From: Acidobacteriota bacterium
Lineage (GTDB): Bacteria; Acidobacteriota; Vicinamibacteria; Vicinamibacterales; UBA2999
DNA length: 35,172 nucleotides
Assembly: GCA_016184455.1 (NCBI GenBank)
Contig: JACPCS010000085.1
Span: 1 to 35,172, forward strand
Direction: 5' to 3'
In this document: one piece after another, positions 1 to 9,245 of the stretch
How the letters are laid out: the number at the start of each line of letters is the position of its first letter
Numbering within the stretch: the first letter of the stretch is position 1
Program-made: the position numbers and the translations under genes
Notes under the pieces: model-generated
What the model was told of the DNA's origin: nothing
The model's input: the letters and a program-made list of their open reading frames with translations, nothing else
Databases searched by the model: none

Positions 1-927
1 CTCCAGTTCGGCCGTGTCCCGGCCGGCATCGCCCCGGGCCAGCAGCAGCAGGTCGTCGATCAAGGCGGCCGTCCGCCGCGATTCGCGCAGAATCTTCTGG
101 AGGATGTCCACCAGCTCCTCGCGCGTCCGCGGCCGCCGCAGCGCGTACTGGGCGCCGGTGTAGATCAGCGTCATGGGCGCGCGCAGCTCGTGCGAGGCGT
201 CGGCCGTGAACTGCTTGGTGCGCAGGAACGACTGCTCGATGCGCGCGAGCATTTGATTGAGCGTCTCGGAGAGCTGCTGCTGCTCGTCGCGCGAATCGGG
301 CACGGCCAGCCGTGCCGACAGGTTGCTCTCGGTGATCGCGCGCGCGTCCTCGGTAATCCGCGCCACGGGCGCGAGCGCGCGGCGCCCGAGCCACAGACCG
401 CACAGCGTCGCCACCAGCAGGATGAGCGGGGCCGAGAGCAGCAGGACCGACGTGAACCCCGTGAGCACACCGCCGTACTTCTCCTGCGGGTCGGCGGCGC
501 CGACGATGAACGTGCGGCCGGCAATCGTCACCTTCTGCCAGGCGATCCGCAACGGAAATTCGCTTGGGCCGCCGTCTTCGAACTGGAACTCGGCTCCAAG
601 ACGCGAAGGGGGTTGTGGTGGCATCCCCAGGCGCGCCAGCCGATCGGACTGCGCAATCAGCCGGCCCGTGTCGTCGAAGACCTGGTACAACTCCCCGATT
701 CGGGAGATTTCCCTCAGCCTGGACGCGACCTGCTGGTCGCTGTGGACGTCGATCGCCTCCAGGTAATGACCCAACCCGATGAGACGGTAGGTCAGGTGTC
801 GGTCTGCCGCGCTGTTCAGTCCCGAGCGGATGGCGAACCAATAGCCGGTGGCCGCAAGCGCGAAAATGGCCGCGACCGTGCAGAAGTACCAGACCGCGAG
901 GCGGAATCGAAGCGAGCGCACGTTCAC
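1..927 (-). CDS. Two-component sensor histidine kinase, partial (C-terminus beyond left edge)
   Basis: Membrane sensor kinase that would phosphorylate the adjacent response regulator. Reading from a GTG at 927, 309 codons run off the left edge without a stop. Seen: a first membrane segment at about residues 11-33, an extracytoplasmic region of about 120 residues, a second membrane segment at about 158-180, a HAMP-like linker at about 181-233 and a HisKA H-box (TADASHELRAP, phospho-acceptor His246). The HATPase domain is not in the window. The start overlaps the regulator stop by GTGA, so the two are probably translationally coupled, with the regulator first. The GTG is preferred because it places a short basic stretch (MNVRSLRFR) before the first membrane segment. 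The signal sensed cannot be told from sequence. Confidence 0.9.
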   Translation of the reverse strand, partial: MNVRSLRFRLAVWYFCTVAAIFALAATGYWFAIRSGLNSAADRHLTYRLIGLGHYLEAIDVHSDQQVASRLREISRIGELYQVFDDTGRLIAQSDRLARLGMPPQPPSRLGAEFQFEDGGPSEFPLRIAWQKVTIAGRTFIVGAADPQEKYGGVLTGFTSVLLLSAPLILLVATLCGLWLGRRALAPVARITEDARAITESNLSARLAVPDSRDEQQQLSETLNQMLARIEQSFLRTKQFTADASHELRAPMTLIYTGAQYALRRPRTREELVDILQKILRESRRTAALIDDLLLLARGDAGRDTAELE

Positions 928-1595
928 GACTCAGGACTCCTCAGGCGGTAGCCGAGCCCGCGTTCCGTGTGAATCAGGCTCGGATGTCCAGGGCAATCGA
1001 GCTTCGCGCGCAGGAAGCGGATGAACACTTCCAGGTTGTTATACGTCACGTCGCGCTCGCCCCAAACCTCCTCGATGAGCGTATCGCGCGGCACCACCCG
1101 GCCGGACGCCCGCATGAGGCACTCCAGGATCGCGAACTCGGTGCGCGTCAGGCCGACCGGCCGCGAACCCCGCCAGACTTCGCGAGTGCCTGGGTCGAGC
1201 GTCAGGTCGGCGAACCGCAGCCGGTGTGCGCGATCCTCACGCGCACGGGTGCGCACCCGAATGCGCGCGAGCAGCACATCGAAGGAAAACGGCTTCGTCA
1301 GGTAGTCGTCGGCCCCAGCCTCCAACCCGCGAACGACTTCCTCCGGCGCATCGCGGGCGGTCAGGAGCAGAATCGGCGTCTGAATGTGCTGGCGGCGGAG
1401 CCGACGGGTCACCTCGAGGCCGTCGACGAACGGCATCATCACATCGAGGACGATGATGTCGAAGGCGTGAAGCTCCGCGGCGCGCAGGGCCGCCGCCCCG
1501 TCGTGGCACACCGTCACCACGTGCCCCTCTTCCTCGAGCTCCCGGCGGACGTACTCCGCCACCTCGACGTCGTCGTCGACGAGCAGGACGTGCAT
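924..1595 (-). CDS. OmpR/PhoB-family response regulator
   Basis: DNA-binding response regulator of 223 aa, partner of the kinase that follows it. The receiver domain (about 1-115) has the acidic pocket VDDD near residues 6-9, phospho-acceptor Asp51 (VLDVMMP), Thr79 (LLLTAR) and Lys101 (YLTKPF). A winged-helix effector domain fills about 125-223, with LTRTEFAILECL and the closing ERGLGYRL typical of the OmpR/PhoB family. The ATG at 1595 puts the receiver strand right at the N-terminus; a reading-frame extension up to 1682 would add 29 residues with no family counterpart and is rejected. It is divergent from the TRAP genes, with a 125-bp intergenic region that holds TGAC/TGAA repeats. Confidence 0.92.
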   Translation of the reverse strand: MHVLLVDDDVEVAEYVRRELEEEGHVVTVCHDGAAALRAAELHAFDIIVLDVMMPFVDGLEVTRRLRRQHIQTPILLLTARDAPEEVVRGLEAGADDYLTKPFSFDVLLARIRVRTRAREDRAHRLRFADLTLDPGTREVWRGSRPVGLTRTEFAILECLMRASGRVVPRDTLIEEVWGERDVTYNNLEVFIRFLRAKLDCPGHPSLIHTERGLGYRLRSPES

Positions 1596-1619
1596 GTCCA
1601 CTGTGGATGTCAAGGATCG

Positions 1620-1651
1620 TGACACAACCTGAAGATTTGCTGAAAACGCCG
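1620..1651 (+). promoter_or_regulatory. TGAC/TGAA direct repeats upstream of the TRAP-TAXI genes
   Basis: TGACACAACC at 1620 is followed by TGAAGATTTGC at 1630 and TGAAAACGCC at 1641, a spacing of 10 and 11 bp. The first unit closely resembles the TGACACAAACC unit upstream of the second kinase at 11448. One helical turn between direct repeats is usual for OmpR/PhoB-type regulators. The array lies between the divergent response regulator and the TAXI gene, pointing toward the latter. Binding is inferred. Confidence 0.4.
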
Positions 1652-1720
1652 AAAGGCGCGACAACGCACGACAGCGCCGCATTTGACAGCCGTTCTGCTC
1701 CCCGACAAGATGACCCGAGG

Positions 1721-2639
1721 ATGTCCGGTTCTCGCGTCCACCGATTCCGCATGTGGTGTCCGGCTTCAGCCGGACCAGGTCTTGCCGCGCTGCTCCTGCT
1801 CATCGCTGCCGCCTGCGGGCGCGACAGTGGCTCCACGCGCGTCGTCAACATCGTGACCGCGCCGCCGGGCGGCAGCTGGTACGTGATGGGCGGCGCGCTC
1901 GCCAGCATCATCAACGACGCCGTCCCCGGCGTGCAGGCGGTCGCGGAGGTGAGCGGCGGCGCCGAAGAGAACGTGCGGCTCGTCGGGACGGGTCAGGCGA
2001 TTCTGGGATTCGTCATCAGCAAGACGGCGCTGCAAGGCTATCAGGGGCAGGCGCCGTTCTCCCAGGCGTTCCCGAACCTCCGCGTCGGGCCACGGCAGCC
2101 TGGCGAATCTCCGGGAGATCTTCTCAGCCGGCTGCGGTTTCACGTTCGATGACATTACACCGATCTATCTGCCGTACGACCAGGCGTTGTCGGCGCTCGG
2201 CGATCGGCGGATCGACGCCGCGGTCCTGTACGTGTCGCCGCCGATCCCGGCGATCAGCGAGTTCGGCGCCTCGCGCCGCTTCCGCCTCCTGCCGCTGCCC
2301 GAGCCGGCCCGCGACGCGATCGTGGCGGAATACCCGTACTACCTGAAGACGACGATTCCGGCCCGCTCCTACACACACGTAACCGCGGACGTCCCTGTCG
2401 TCGGCACGTCGAACGGGCTGATGGTGAGCGCGGAGCTGCCGGCGGATCTCGTCTACCAGATCACGAAGGCCACCTTCGACGAGCTCGAGCGGTTCCGCGG
2501 CAGCTACCCCACCATCGCGGGCTTCACGCTGGAAGTGGCGCCGAAGGACGGCCTCATCCCCTACCACGAGGGCGCGATTCGGTATTACCGCGAGCGGGGC
2601 GTCTGGGCTGACGGCGCGCCCGCCGCTGCAACGCGGTGA
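1721..2639 (+). pseudogene. TRAP transporter TAXI-family solute-binding lipoprotein, disrupted
   Basis: Extracytoplasmic substrate-binding component of a TRAP-TAXI transporter. The N-terminal part reads as a lipoprotein signal (basic RVHRFR, hydrophobic run, lipobox AAAC) followed by the TAXI opening VNIVTAPPGGSWYVMGGALA and a conserved AEVSGGAEENVRLV region. Near 2090 this frame passes into VGPRQPGESPG and stops at 2152. The family sequence resumes in a different frame at about 2110 with NLREIFSAG, FTFDDITPIYLPYDQAL and DAAVLYVSPPIPAI, running to a stop at 2637-2639. From family knowledge about 30 residues are missing at the joint, so a deletion plus frame change is likely. The start at 1721 keeps a basic n-region; 1751 is an alternative. 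The downstream permease is intact and overlaps its stop. It is either a true pseudogene or an assembly error. Confidence 0.8.
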
Positions 2640-4351
2640 TCCGCGCGCTGCTGATCGCGGCGTCGGCGGTTGCGCTCTATGCGAACGCGACGACCGATCT
2701 CGCCCCCGAATACAACCGGATGGTCCACTGGGGCCTCATGGGCACGGTGGCGCTCGTCGCGTACGGCGGACGCGCGGCCGCGTCGCCTTCGCGGCGGGCC
2801 GCTGACTGGCTGCTCGCGTCGCTCTTCGCTGCCTCGACGATCTTTCTCATCGCCGATTACCCCGACTACATCCAGCGCACCGGCATCGTCACGCCCGCGG
2901 AGCTCGTGGCCGGCCTCGTGATGATCGTTCTCGTGCTGGAAACCACGCGGCGTGTCGTCGGCTGGTTTCTCGTGCTGATGGTCGTCGCCGCGCTCGCATA
3001 CGCGCTGGCGGGCCAGCATCTGCCCGGGCTCTTCGCCCATCGCGGCTACGACCTGTCGCGGCTGGTCGGATCCCTTTACCTCGGGAGCAGCGGCATCTAC
3101 GGGCTGCCGATCGAGATCTCGGCGACCTTCGTCATCATGTTCGTGCTCTTCGGCGCGCTGCTCTCGCAATCCGGCGGGGACCGGTGGTTCATGGACCTGG
3201 CGCTCGCGCTCACGGGGCGCCTGCGCGGCGGCCCCGCGATCAGCGCCGTCACGTCGAGCGCGCTCATGGGGATGATCTCCGGATCGCCGGTTGCGTGCGT
3301 CGTGACCGTCGGCAACTTCACCATCCCGCTCATGACGCGCTCGGGGTTCGGCCGCGACTTCGCGGGCGCGACGGTGGCCGTCGCCTCGACGGCCTCGATG
3401 TTCACGCCGCCGCTCATGGGCGCCGGCGCGTTTCTCATCGCCGAGTACCTGCAGGTGCCGTACAGCGACGTCGCAAAGGCCGCCATCCTCCCGGCGGCGC
3501 TCTTCTACGTGGCGCTCATGGCGACCGTGTATCTGTGGGCGATGCAGCGCGGCATCCAACCCGATCGCGATGCACCGCTGCCGAAGATCGGACAGACGCT
3601 CGTCCGCTACGGCCACATGGCGCCGCCGGTGGTGGCGCTCGTCGCGTTGATCTACATGGGCCGCAGCCTGATGCAGGCGGCGTTCTGGTCGATCGTGCTG
3701 ACGCTGGCCTGCTCGCTCCTCCGCTCGCACACCCGCATCGGGCTCGGGCGCCTGCTCGGCGCGCTCGAGGACGGCGCACGCGGCGTCGTTCCGATCGCGG
3801 TCGCCTGCGCCTCTGCGGGAATCATCGTCGGCATCATCAACCTGACCGGGGTCGGATTTACGCTCTCGGCGGCGCTGACGAACCTCGCGCAGGGACAACC
3901 GCTGCTCCTGCTGGCGCTCATCATGACGACGGCGCTGCTGCTCGGCATGGCCATTCCGCCGACCGCGGTCTATCTGGTCCTCGCCGGGCTCAGTGTGCCC
4001 GCGATGACGACGGCGGGCTTCGAGCCGATGGCGGCGCACTTCTTCATCTTCTTCTTCAGCTCGATGGGGGCGATCACGCCGCCGGTGGCGCTCGCGGCGT
4101 ACGCCGCGGCGGCGATCTCGGGTTCCGAGATCAGCCGCACGGGATGGCTGGCGTTCCGGCTGGGGCTCGCCGGCTATCTCATCCCGTTCCTCTGCATGTA
4201 TTACGGAGGGCTCCTTCTGATCGGCGGTAGGGCCAGCATCGTCGTGGCGCTGGGGATCTCGCTGGCGATCATTCTGGGCGTGACGGTGGTGATCCACGTC
4301 GTGAACCGGACTGTCGACGCACCATCCGAGCACACCGAGCGGGCGGTGTAG
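2636..4351 (+). CDS. TRAP transporter fused permease (4TM-12TM, DctQM-like)
   Basis: Inner-membrane permease of a TRAP transporter, in which the small DctQ-like and large DctM-like subunits are one 571-aa polypeptide, as is usual for TAXI systems. It would import an organic acid or similar solute by ion symport. The first about 110 residues hold several membrane segments (DctQ-like). The rest is DctM-like, with the characteristic GMISGSPVACVVTVGNFTIP region followed by LMTRSGF, and later GMAIPPTAVYLVLAGL and SSMGAITPPVALAAYA. The GTG start at 2636 overlaps the TAXI stop in GTGA, implying translational coupling. No frame damage is seen here, in contrast to its binding protein. The substrate cannot be assigned. 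Confidence 0.93.
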   Translation: MIRALLIAASAVALYANATTDLAPEYNRMVHWGLMGTVALVAYGGRAAASPSRRAADWLLASLFAASTIFLIADYPDYIQRTGIVTPAELVAGLVMIVLVLETTRRVVGWFLVLMVVAALAYALAGQHLPGLFAHRGYDLSRLVGSLYLGSSGIYGLPIEISATFVIMFVLFGALLSQSGGDRWFMDLALALTGRLRGGPAISAVTSSALMGMISGSPVACVVTVGNFTIPLMTRSGFGRDFAGATVAVASTASMFTPPLMGAGAFLIAEYLQVPYSDVAKAAILPAALFYVALMATVYLWAMQRGIQPDRDAPLPKIGQTLVRYGHMAPPVVALVALIYMGRSLMQAAFWSIVLTLACSLLRSHTRIGLGRLLGALEDGARGVVPIAVACASAGIIVGIINLTGVGFTLSAALTNLAQGQPLLLLALIMTTALLLGMAIPPTAVYLVLAGLSVPAMTTAGFEPMAAHFFIFFFSSMGAITPPVALAAYAAAAISGSEISRTGWLAFRLGLAGYLIPFLCMYYGGLLLIGGRASIVVALGISLAIILGVTVVIHVVNRTVDAPSEHTERAV

Positions 4352-4366
4352 CAGCAGAGTTCATCG

Positions 4367-4948
4367 ATGAAATGTGTATGCGTGTTCGCAGGATCGAGTC
4401 CTGGCTCTCAGCCGGCGTATCGCGAGGTCGCCGAGGAGCTCGGACGCGTCCTGGCTGCACGTCAGTTGGGGTTGGTCTATGGCGGCGCGAGAGTCGGGCT
4501 CATGGGTGTCGTGGCAGACGCTGTTCTCGCCTCGCGAGGGCAAGCCATCGGTGTCATTCCGACAGCGCTCGTGGCGAAGGAGATTGCCCACAACGGCTTG
4601 ACCGATCTTCGCGTCGTCGGATCGATGCACGAACGGAAGGCGGTCATGGCCGACCTCGCCGACGCGTTCATCGCGCTTCCGGGAGGCTGGGGAACTCTGG
4701 AGGAGTTCTTCGAAGTGCTCACCTGGGGACAGCTCGGACTGCACAGGAAGCCCTGCGGACTGCTCAACGCGCGAGGCTATTTCGACGGCTTGCTGTCCTT
4801 CGTCGGACACTCGATTGGGGAAGGGTTCGTGAAGCCGGAGTGCCGTTCGATGATCTCGGTCGCCGATTCCCCAGGAGACCTTCTCGATCAGCTCGCCTCG
4901 TACGAACCCCCGGTGATCGAGAAGTGGATCGATCGGCTCTCGACGTAG
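4367..4948 (+). CDS. LOG-family (TIGR00730) nucleotide 5'-monophosphate phosphoribohydrolase
   Basis: Rossmann-fold protein of 193 aa, the usual length for the LOG/TIGR00730 family, whose characterised members release free base from nucleoside or cytokinin 5'-monophosphates. Seen: FAGSSPG near residues 7-13, YGGARVGLMGVVADA at about 38-52, GVIP at 62-65, MHERK at 87-91 and the signature LPGGWGTLEEFFEVLTW at about 104-120, including the catalytic Glu of the PGGxGTxxE motif. It begins with ATG 15 bp after the TRAP permease and may be co-transcribed with it, but no functional link is evident. Older annotations call such proteins lysine decarboxylase, which is misleading. Confidence 0.93.
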   Translation: MKCVCVFAGSSPGSQPAYREVAEELGRVLAARQLGLVYGGARVGLMGVVADAVLASRGQAIGVIPTALVAKEIAHNGLTDLRVVGSMHERKAVMADLADAFIALPGGWGTLEEFFEVLTWGQLGLHRKPCGLLNARGYFDGLLSFVGHSIGEGFVKPECRSMISVADSPGDLLDQLASYEPPVIEKWIDRLST

Positions 4949-4986
4949 CTCGGTTGGCCTGCCGGAGTCTTTCGACCGTTCGGACC

Positions 4987-5472
4987 CTACTCGCGTAGCT
5001 CCGCGATCACATCCCGCGCGCGCGCGAGCTCGGCGCTCCGCTGCGGGTTGAGGTAGCGAATGCCGCTCGCGATGTGCGCGCCGGGCTCACGCACCGGATC
5101 GGGCGCATCCCGCAGCACCTCCTCCACCCGCATCTCGAGCTTCGCGTTGTACGGCGTGCTGCGCATCGACGCGGCGAGCGGCCGTATCGCACCTTTGACG
5201 TAGTAGACGAACGCCGCGTCGACGAAGACGAGCGTCAGCTTTCCCCCGCGGGTCGCGTTGCGGGTGCTCCGGCTGTCGGCATACGTGGCGAGCCGGATCG
5301 TACGCGGATCGATCGCGACGACCTCGAAGTAGCTGAGGAGCGCCGGATGGGGAAAGCCATGCTCGTCGACCGTCGAAACCACGATGACGCAATCGGCAAC
5401 GGCAGTGAGGTCGCCTCCGCTCAGCGCGGCGAACAGATCGTCCGGCAGTCGATCTCCAACGTGTGTGGACAT
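4987..5472 (-). CDS. Pyridoxamine 5'-phosphate oxidase-like FMN split-barrel protein
   Basis: A cytoplasmic 161-aa protein resembling the PNPOx-like split-barrel superfamily, which binds FMN or a related flavin. Seen: an N-terminal helix, strands around VADCVIVVSTVDEHG and HPALLSYFEVVAI, then IRLATYADSRSTRNAT (a typical flavin phosphate-contact region) and KLTLVFVDAAFVYYVKG. No PNPOx C-terminal dimerisation motif is present, so a true pyridoxamine phosphate oxidase is unlikely. The gene is convergent with the LOG gene and divergent from the CoxG-like gene at 5510, with 37 bp between starts, so the two may share a promoter region. The substrate is unknown. Confidence 0.75.
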   Translation of the reverse strand: MSTHVGDRLPDDLFAALSGGDLTAVADCVIVVSTVDEHGFPHPALLSYFEVVAIDPRTIRLATYADSRSTRNATRGGKLTLVFVDAAFVYYVKGAIRPLAASMRSTPYNAKLEMRVEEVLRDAPDPVREPGAHIASGIRYLNPQRSAELARARDVIAELRE

Positions 5473-5509
5473 AGGCTCATGATGTACGATTTATCGCGGT
5501 CCGGAACCC

Positions 5510-6007
5510 ATGGCACTGCACACATCAGGCGAAATCTCTGTCGACGTGCCGCGCGACGCGGCGTTCGGCTTTCTGCAGGACCCTCGCCGCCTTGCGGCGT
5601 GCATCCCGGGCTGCCGCGACCTCCGTGAAATCAGCCCGAACCGCTACGCCGCTGTGCTCAGCAGCCGCGTCGCCTTCATGACCGTCAGCTTCAACGTGAC
5701 GATCGAGATCGTTCGGATGCAGGCGCCTGAGGCGATCGACGCCGCGATCGCAGGAGACGCGATTGGCCTGGTCGGTCACGTGTCGGCCACCGCGTCCGTG
5801 CGGCTCACAGAGGACGGCGCGCAGCGGACCACGATCCGGTACACGACCGGCATCGCCCTGACCGGAAAGCTCGGCGGCCTCGGCCAGCCGGTCTTCCGTT
5901 CCACGAGCGCGCAGCTCGCGCGCGAGTTCGGCGCACAGCTGAAGAAGGCGCTCGAGGCGGGACCAGCCATGGGCTCTGCCCTTGTCGTGCCCTCCGTCGA
6001 GATATGA
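5510..6007 (+). CDS. CoxG-like SRPBCC-family protein
   Basis: A 165-aa START/SRPBCC-fold protein of the CoxG type, first gene of a molybdenum hydroxylase operon. CoxG proteins are thought to tether or mature Mo hydroxylases at the membrane rather than catalyse. Seen: SGEISVDVPRDAAFGFLQDP (opening strand and helix), the proline-rich ACIPGC turn typical of the family, and a C-terminal long helix at about 135-155 (AQLAREFGAQLKKALEAG). The tail is short, without the membrane anchor found in some CoxG proteins. It precedes the FAD subunit by 73 bp; the FAD-subunit frame also extends back into this gene, but that start is not favoured. Confidence 0.8.
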   Translation: MALHTSGEISVDVPRDAAFGFLQDPRRLAACIPGCRDLREISPNRYAAVLSSRVAFMTVSFNVTIEIVRMQAPEAIDAAIAGDAIGLVGHVSATASVRLTEDGAQRTTIRYTTGIALTGKLGGLGQPVFRSTSAQLAREFGAQLKKALEAGPAMGSALVVPSVEI

Positions 6008-6080
6008 GCGTGCGAGCCCCTGGCTGGTCGGCCAGTATCTTCTTGGCGCGCTCCGCGCGCCGAGGACCCGGGACCCCCGC

Positions 6081-6956
6081 GTGAAGTCCTTCGAGCTGGT
6101 CGAACCGGCGACGATCGACGAGGCGGTCGCGCTGCTCGAGCCCGACGACCCGGGCGTTCGTGCGATTGCCGGCGCGACGGCGCTCGTCCCGATGATGAAG
6201 GCGCGCCTGTTTCAGCCGACGCGGCTGGTCAGCCTGCGGCGGCTCGACGGCGCGCTGCGGGGCGTCCACGAACACGAGGGCGGACTGCGCCTCGGCGCGC
6301 TGGCGACGCTCACCGAGCTCGAGCGGTCCTCCCGCGTGCGCGCGGTCGCGCCCGTCATGAGCCGCGCCCTGCGGACGCTCTCGAACGTCCGCATCCGCAA
6401 CGTCGCCACGCTCGGGGGCCACCTCGCCCACGGCGACCCGCACATGGATCTGCCGCCGGTGCTCATGACGCTCGGGGCGCGCGTCCGCGCCGTCAGCCGC
6501 CGCGGCGAGCGATGGATCGACCTCAACGACCTCGTGCTCGGCTACTACCAGACGACGATGGCGGCCGACGAATTGATTGCCGAAGTCCACGTGCCGGCCC
6601 AGCCGACGGGCGCGCGAACCTGGTACGAGAAGTTCACGGCGCTCTCGGCCGATGACTGGCCGACGGTGGGCGTCGCCGTGTGGTACCGCACGGACGCCGC
6701 CGGGTCCGACACGACCCGGCCCACCGTCATGACCGAGGCGCGTGTGGCCGTGAGCGCCGCGACCGAGCGTCCGGTGCGGGTGCCCGCTGCGGAATCAGCG
6801 CTCACGGGCGCCGCACCGGACGACGCCACCTTCCGGAAGGCTGCGGATGCGGCCGCAGACGCGGTGGAGCCGCTCGCGGATCTGCGCGGCAGCGCCGCTT
6901 ACAAGCGCGAGATGATCCGCGTCCACGTCCGCCGCGCACTGGAGCGCGCCCGGTAA
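6081..6956 (+). CDS. Molybdenum hydroxylase FAD-binding subunit (CoxM/XdhB-like)
   Basis: Medium subunit of a xanthine dehydrogenase-family enzyme, passing electrons from the 2Fe-2S clusters to FAD; 291 aa from a GTG at 6081. Seen: FELVEPATIDEAVALL at the N-terminus, the first FAD-contact loop AIAGATALVPMMK at about 33-45, LRLGALATLTELERS, the second loop RNVATLGGHLAHGDPHMDLPP at about 111-131, and the C-terminal CO_deh_flav_C-like region ending AYKREMIRVHVRRAL. The first loop reads AGAT where many members have AGGT. A TTG at 5982 would overlap CoxG by 26 bp and add 33 unmatched residues, so GTG 6081 is chosen. The Mo subunit starts 4 bp downstream. Confidence 0.9.
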   Translation: MKSFELVEPATIDEAVALLEPDDPGVRAIAGATALVPMMKARLFQPTRLVSLRRLDGALRGVHEHEGGLRLGALATLTELERSSRVRAVAPVMSRALRTLSNVRIRNVATLGGHLAHGDPHMDLPPVLMTLGARVRAVSRRGERWIDLNDLVLGYYQTTMAADELIAEVHVPAQPTGARTWYEKFTALSADDWPTVGVAVWYRTDAAGSDTTRPTVMTEARVAVSAATERPVRVPAAESALTGAAPDDATFRKAADAAADAVEPLADLRGSAAYKREMIRVHVRRALERAR

Positions 6957-6959
6957 CTC

Positions 6960-9244
6960 ATGGCGGACACGATCGTCGTTCCAGAAGCCCCGGTCGCTGA
7001 CGCCGACGCCGGACGCGCGCTGCGCGAAGTCGGCCGCTCGATGCCGCGCCTCGAGAGCACCGCCAAGGTCGACGGCAGCGTCGAGTACATCCACAACCTG
7101 CGGCTGCCGGGCATGCTCTACGGCAGGATTCACCGCAGCTCGATCGCCCACGGGCGCATCGTTCGGATCGACGCGAGCGCAGCGCTCGCCTGTGACGGCG
7201 TGCACGCGGTCATCACGGCCGACGACGTCGCGACGATCGTGCCGAATCCGTACTACGGTCCCGCGTTCCACGATCAACCGATCCTCGCCCTTGGCAAGGT
7301 CCGCCACGTGGGCGAGCCGGTCGCCGTCGTCCTCGCAACGGATCCGCACGTCGCCGAAGAGGCCGCGGACCTCGTCTCGGTCGAGTACGAGCCGTTCGAC
7401 GCCGTCTTCGACGAAGTCGCGGCGGCCGCGCCGGGTGCGCCGATCATCCACGACGAACTGAAGCCGGCTGGGATGTTCACCGACCTCGAGCACGTCGCCG
7501 GACGACGCGGCACCAACGTCGCCCTCGACGCGCGTCTGCGAACCGGCGACATCGAGAAGGGCTTCGCGCAGGCCGACCAGGTCTTCGAGCACACCTTCCG
7601 GACCGGGAAGGTGATTCACGCGACGTTCGAGCCGATGGTGTCGGTGGCCGAACCCGCCGGGCCGGGCGGCCTCACGATTCACACCGCGTCGCAGAGCCCG
7701 TCGTTCGTCCGGAGCGAGATCGCACGTCTCCTCGGCTGGCCGGAGAATCGCGTCCGCGTCCGCACGGCGTTCCTCGGCGGCGGCTTCGGCGCCAAGCTGT
7801 ACATCAAGCTCGAGGCCATGGCTGCCGTCTGCGCGCTGCTCGTCCGCAAGCCGGTGCGGATCGCGCTCACGATGGACGAGCAGTTCTACACGATCACGAA
7901 GCACGGGGCGACCGTGCTGATCAGGACCGGCGTGACCAATGACGGCCGGATCACCGCGCGGCAGGTGGAGACGTACTGGAACGGCGGCGCCTATGCCGAC
8001 ATCGGCCCGCGCGTGACGCAGAAGTCGGGGTTCACCGCGGCCGGCCCGTACGACATCGAACACGTCGCGCTCGACAACTACGCTGTCTACACCAACGACC
8101 CGCCGGCGGGCGCGCTGCGCGGCTTCGGCATCTCGCAGCTCGTCTGGGCGTACGAGCGGCAGGCCGACATCATCGCGCGTGCACTCGGGATCGATCCGCT
8201 CGAGTTCCGCCGCCGCAACGCGCTCAGAAACGGCCGCAAGCACGCGACCGGCACCGTCGTCTACGGCATGGAGGTCGAGGCGGTGCTCGACCGGCTCGCC
8301 GAGAAGATGGAGTGGCACCGGCCGTTCGATCGCGGGTCGGGCACGATTCGACGCGGCCGCGGCATCGCCATCGGCGTGAAGGCCTGCGTCTCGCCCACGA
8401 CGTCGACCGCCGCGGTGCACGTGTACGGCGACGGGAGCTGCGCGGTCCACACGAGCACGGTGGACATGGGCCAGGCGTCCGACACGACGCTCGCGCAGAT
8501 CGCGGCCGAGGTCCTCGGCCTGCCGACGCCGGACGTCCGCATCGTCCATCCCGACACCGACGTGACGCCGTACGACATGGCGACGCTCGGGTCGCGGTCG
8601 ACCTTCCACATGGGCAATGCCGTGCGGCGGGCAGCCGAGGACGTGCGTGCGCAGCTGCTGCGGATTGCGGCCGGCGCGCTTGGCGTAGACATGGGCGACC
8701 TCGAGTGCCGCGACGGCGCCGTGCTCTCACGTGCGGGCGCGAAGCTGACCTTTCGCGAGGTGATGCTCGCGCGGTTCGCGATGCAGGCGGGCACGATCGT
8801 CGGCGTCGGCAGCTATACGCCGTCGTACACGAAGCCCGACCCCCGGACCGGCTACTCGCCGAACATCACGCCGTTCTGGATGCTGGGCGGCGCGGGCGCC
8901 GAGGTCGAAGTCGATTGCGAGACCGGGCGCGTGACGGTCACCAAGCTCGTGAACGTCGCCGACGTCGGCCGCGCGATCAACCCCGCGTCGGTCGAACGCC
9001 AGCTCTGCCCGGCCTGCTCGATCTGCCGCGCGAGCTGACCGGCTCGTTCGTCGAGATTCCGCACCGCGACGGCCCCTTCGGCGCGAAAGGCGTCGGCGAG
9101 ACCGGCATCTTCAGTCCGTCGCCCGCGATTGCCAACGCGCTCTATGACGCGACGGGCGTGATGCTCTACGAGATGCCGCTGACGCCCGAGCGCGTGCTGC
9201 GGGCGATCCGTGCGGCGGAGGGCCGGCCCCTGGAGGACAACTGA
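6960..9244 (+). pseudogene. Molybdenum hydroxylase large (molybdopterin-binding) subunit, frame disrupted
   Basis: Catalytic Mo-cofactor subunit of the xanthine dehydrogenase/aldehyde oxidase family. The first frame (6960-9038) contains GRSMPRLESTAKVDGSVEY, the FLGGGFGAK loop, ALRGFGISQLVWAYE (active-site loop), RSTFHMGNAV and VNVADVGRAINPASVERQ, then ends in unrelated residues and a stop. The family sequence resumes in another frame at about 9006 with LPGLLDLPRELTG, then GPFGAKGVGETGIF with the catalytic Glu of GVGE, and ends at 9244. From family knowledge about 30-40 residues after the VEGQ-type motif are missing, so roughly 100 bp plus a frame change is lost. The RGFG motif fits aldehyde or aromatic hydroxylases; the AYxCSFR motif of form-I CO dehydrogenase is absent. 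As written, the first frame lacks the catalytic Glu. Assembly error is possible. Confidence 0.85.
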
Positions 9245-9245
9245 G

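Noticed and set aside
2585..4333. Very long minus-strand open frame opposite the TRAP permease
   Set aside because: Its product is an Arg/His/Asp/Glu-rich string without domains, as expected of the antisense of a GC-rich membrane protein gene.
6795..8609. Long minus-strand open frame opposite the Mo hydroxylase large subunit
   Set aside because: Low-complexity Arg/Asp/Val-rich antisense product; the plus strand carries clear family motifs.
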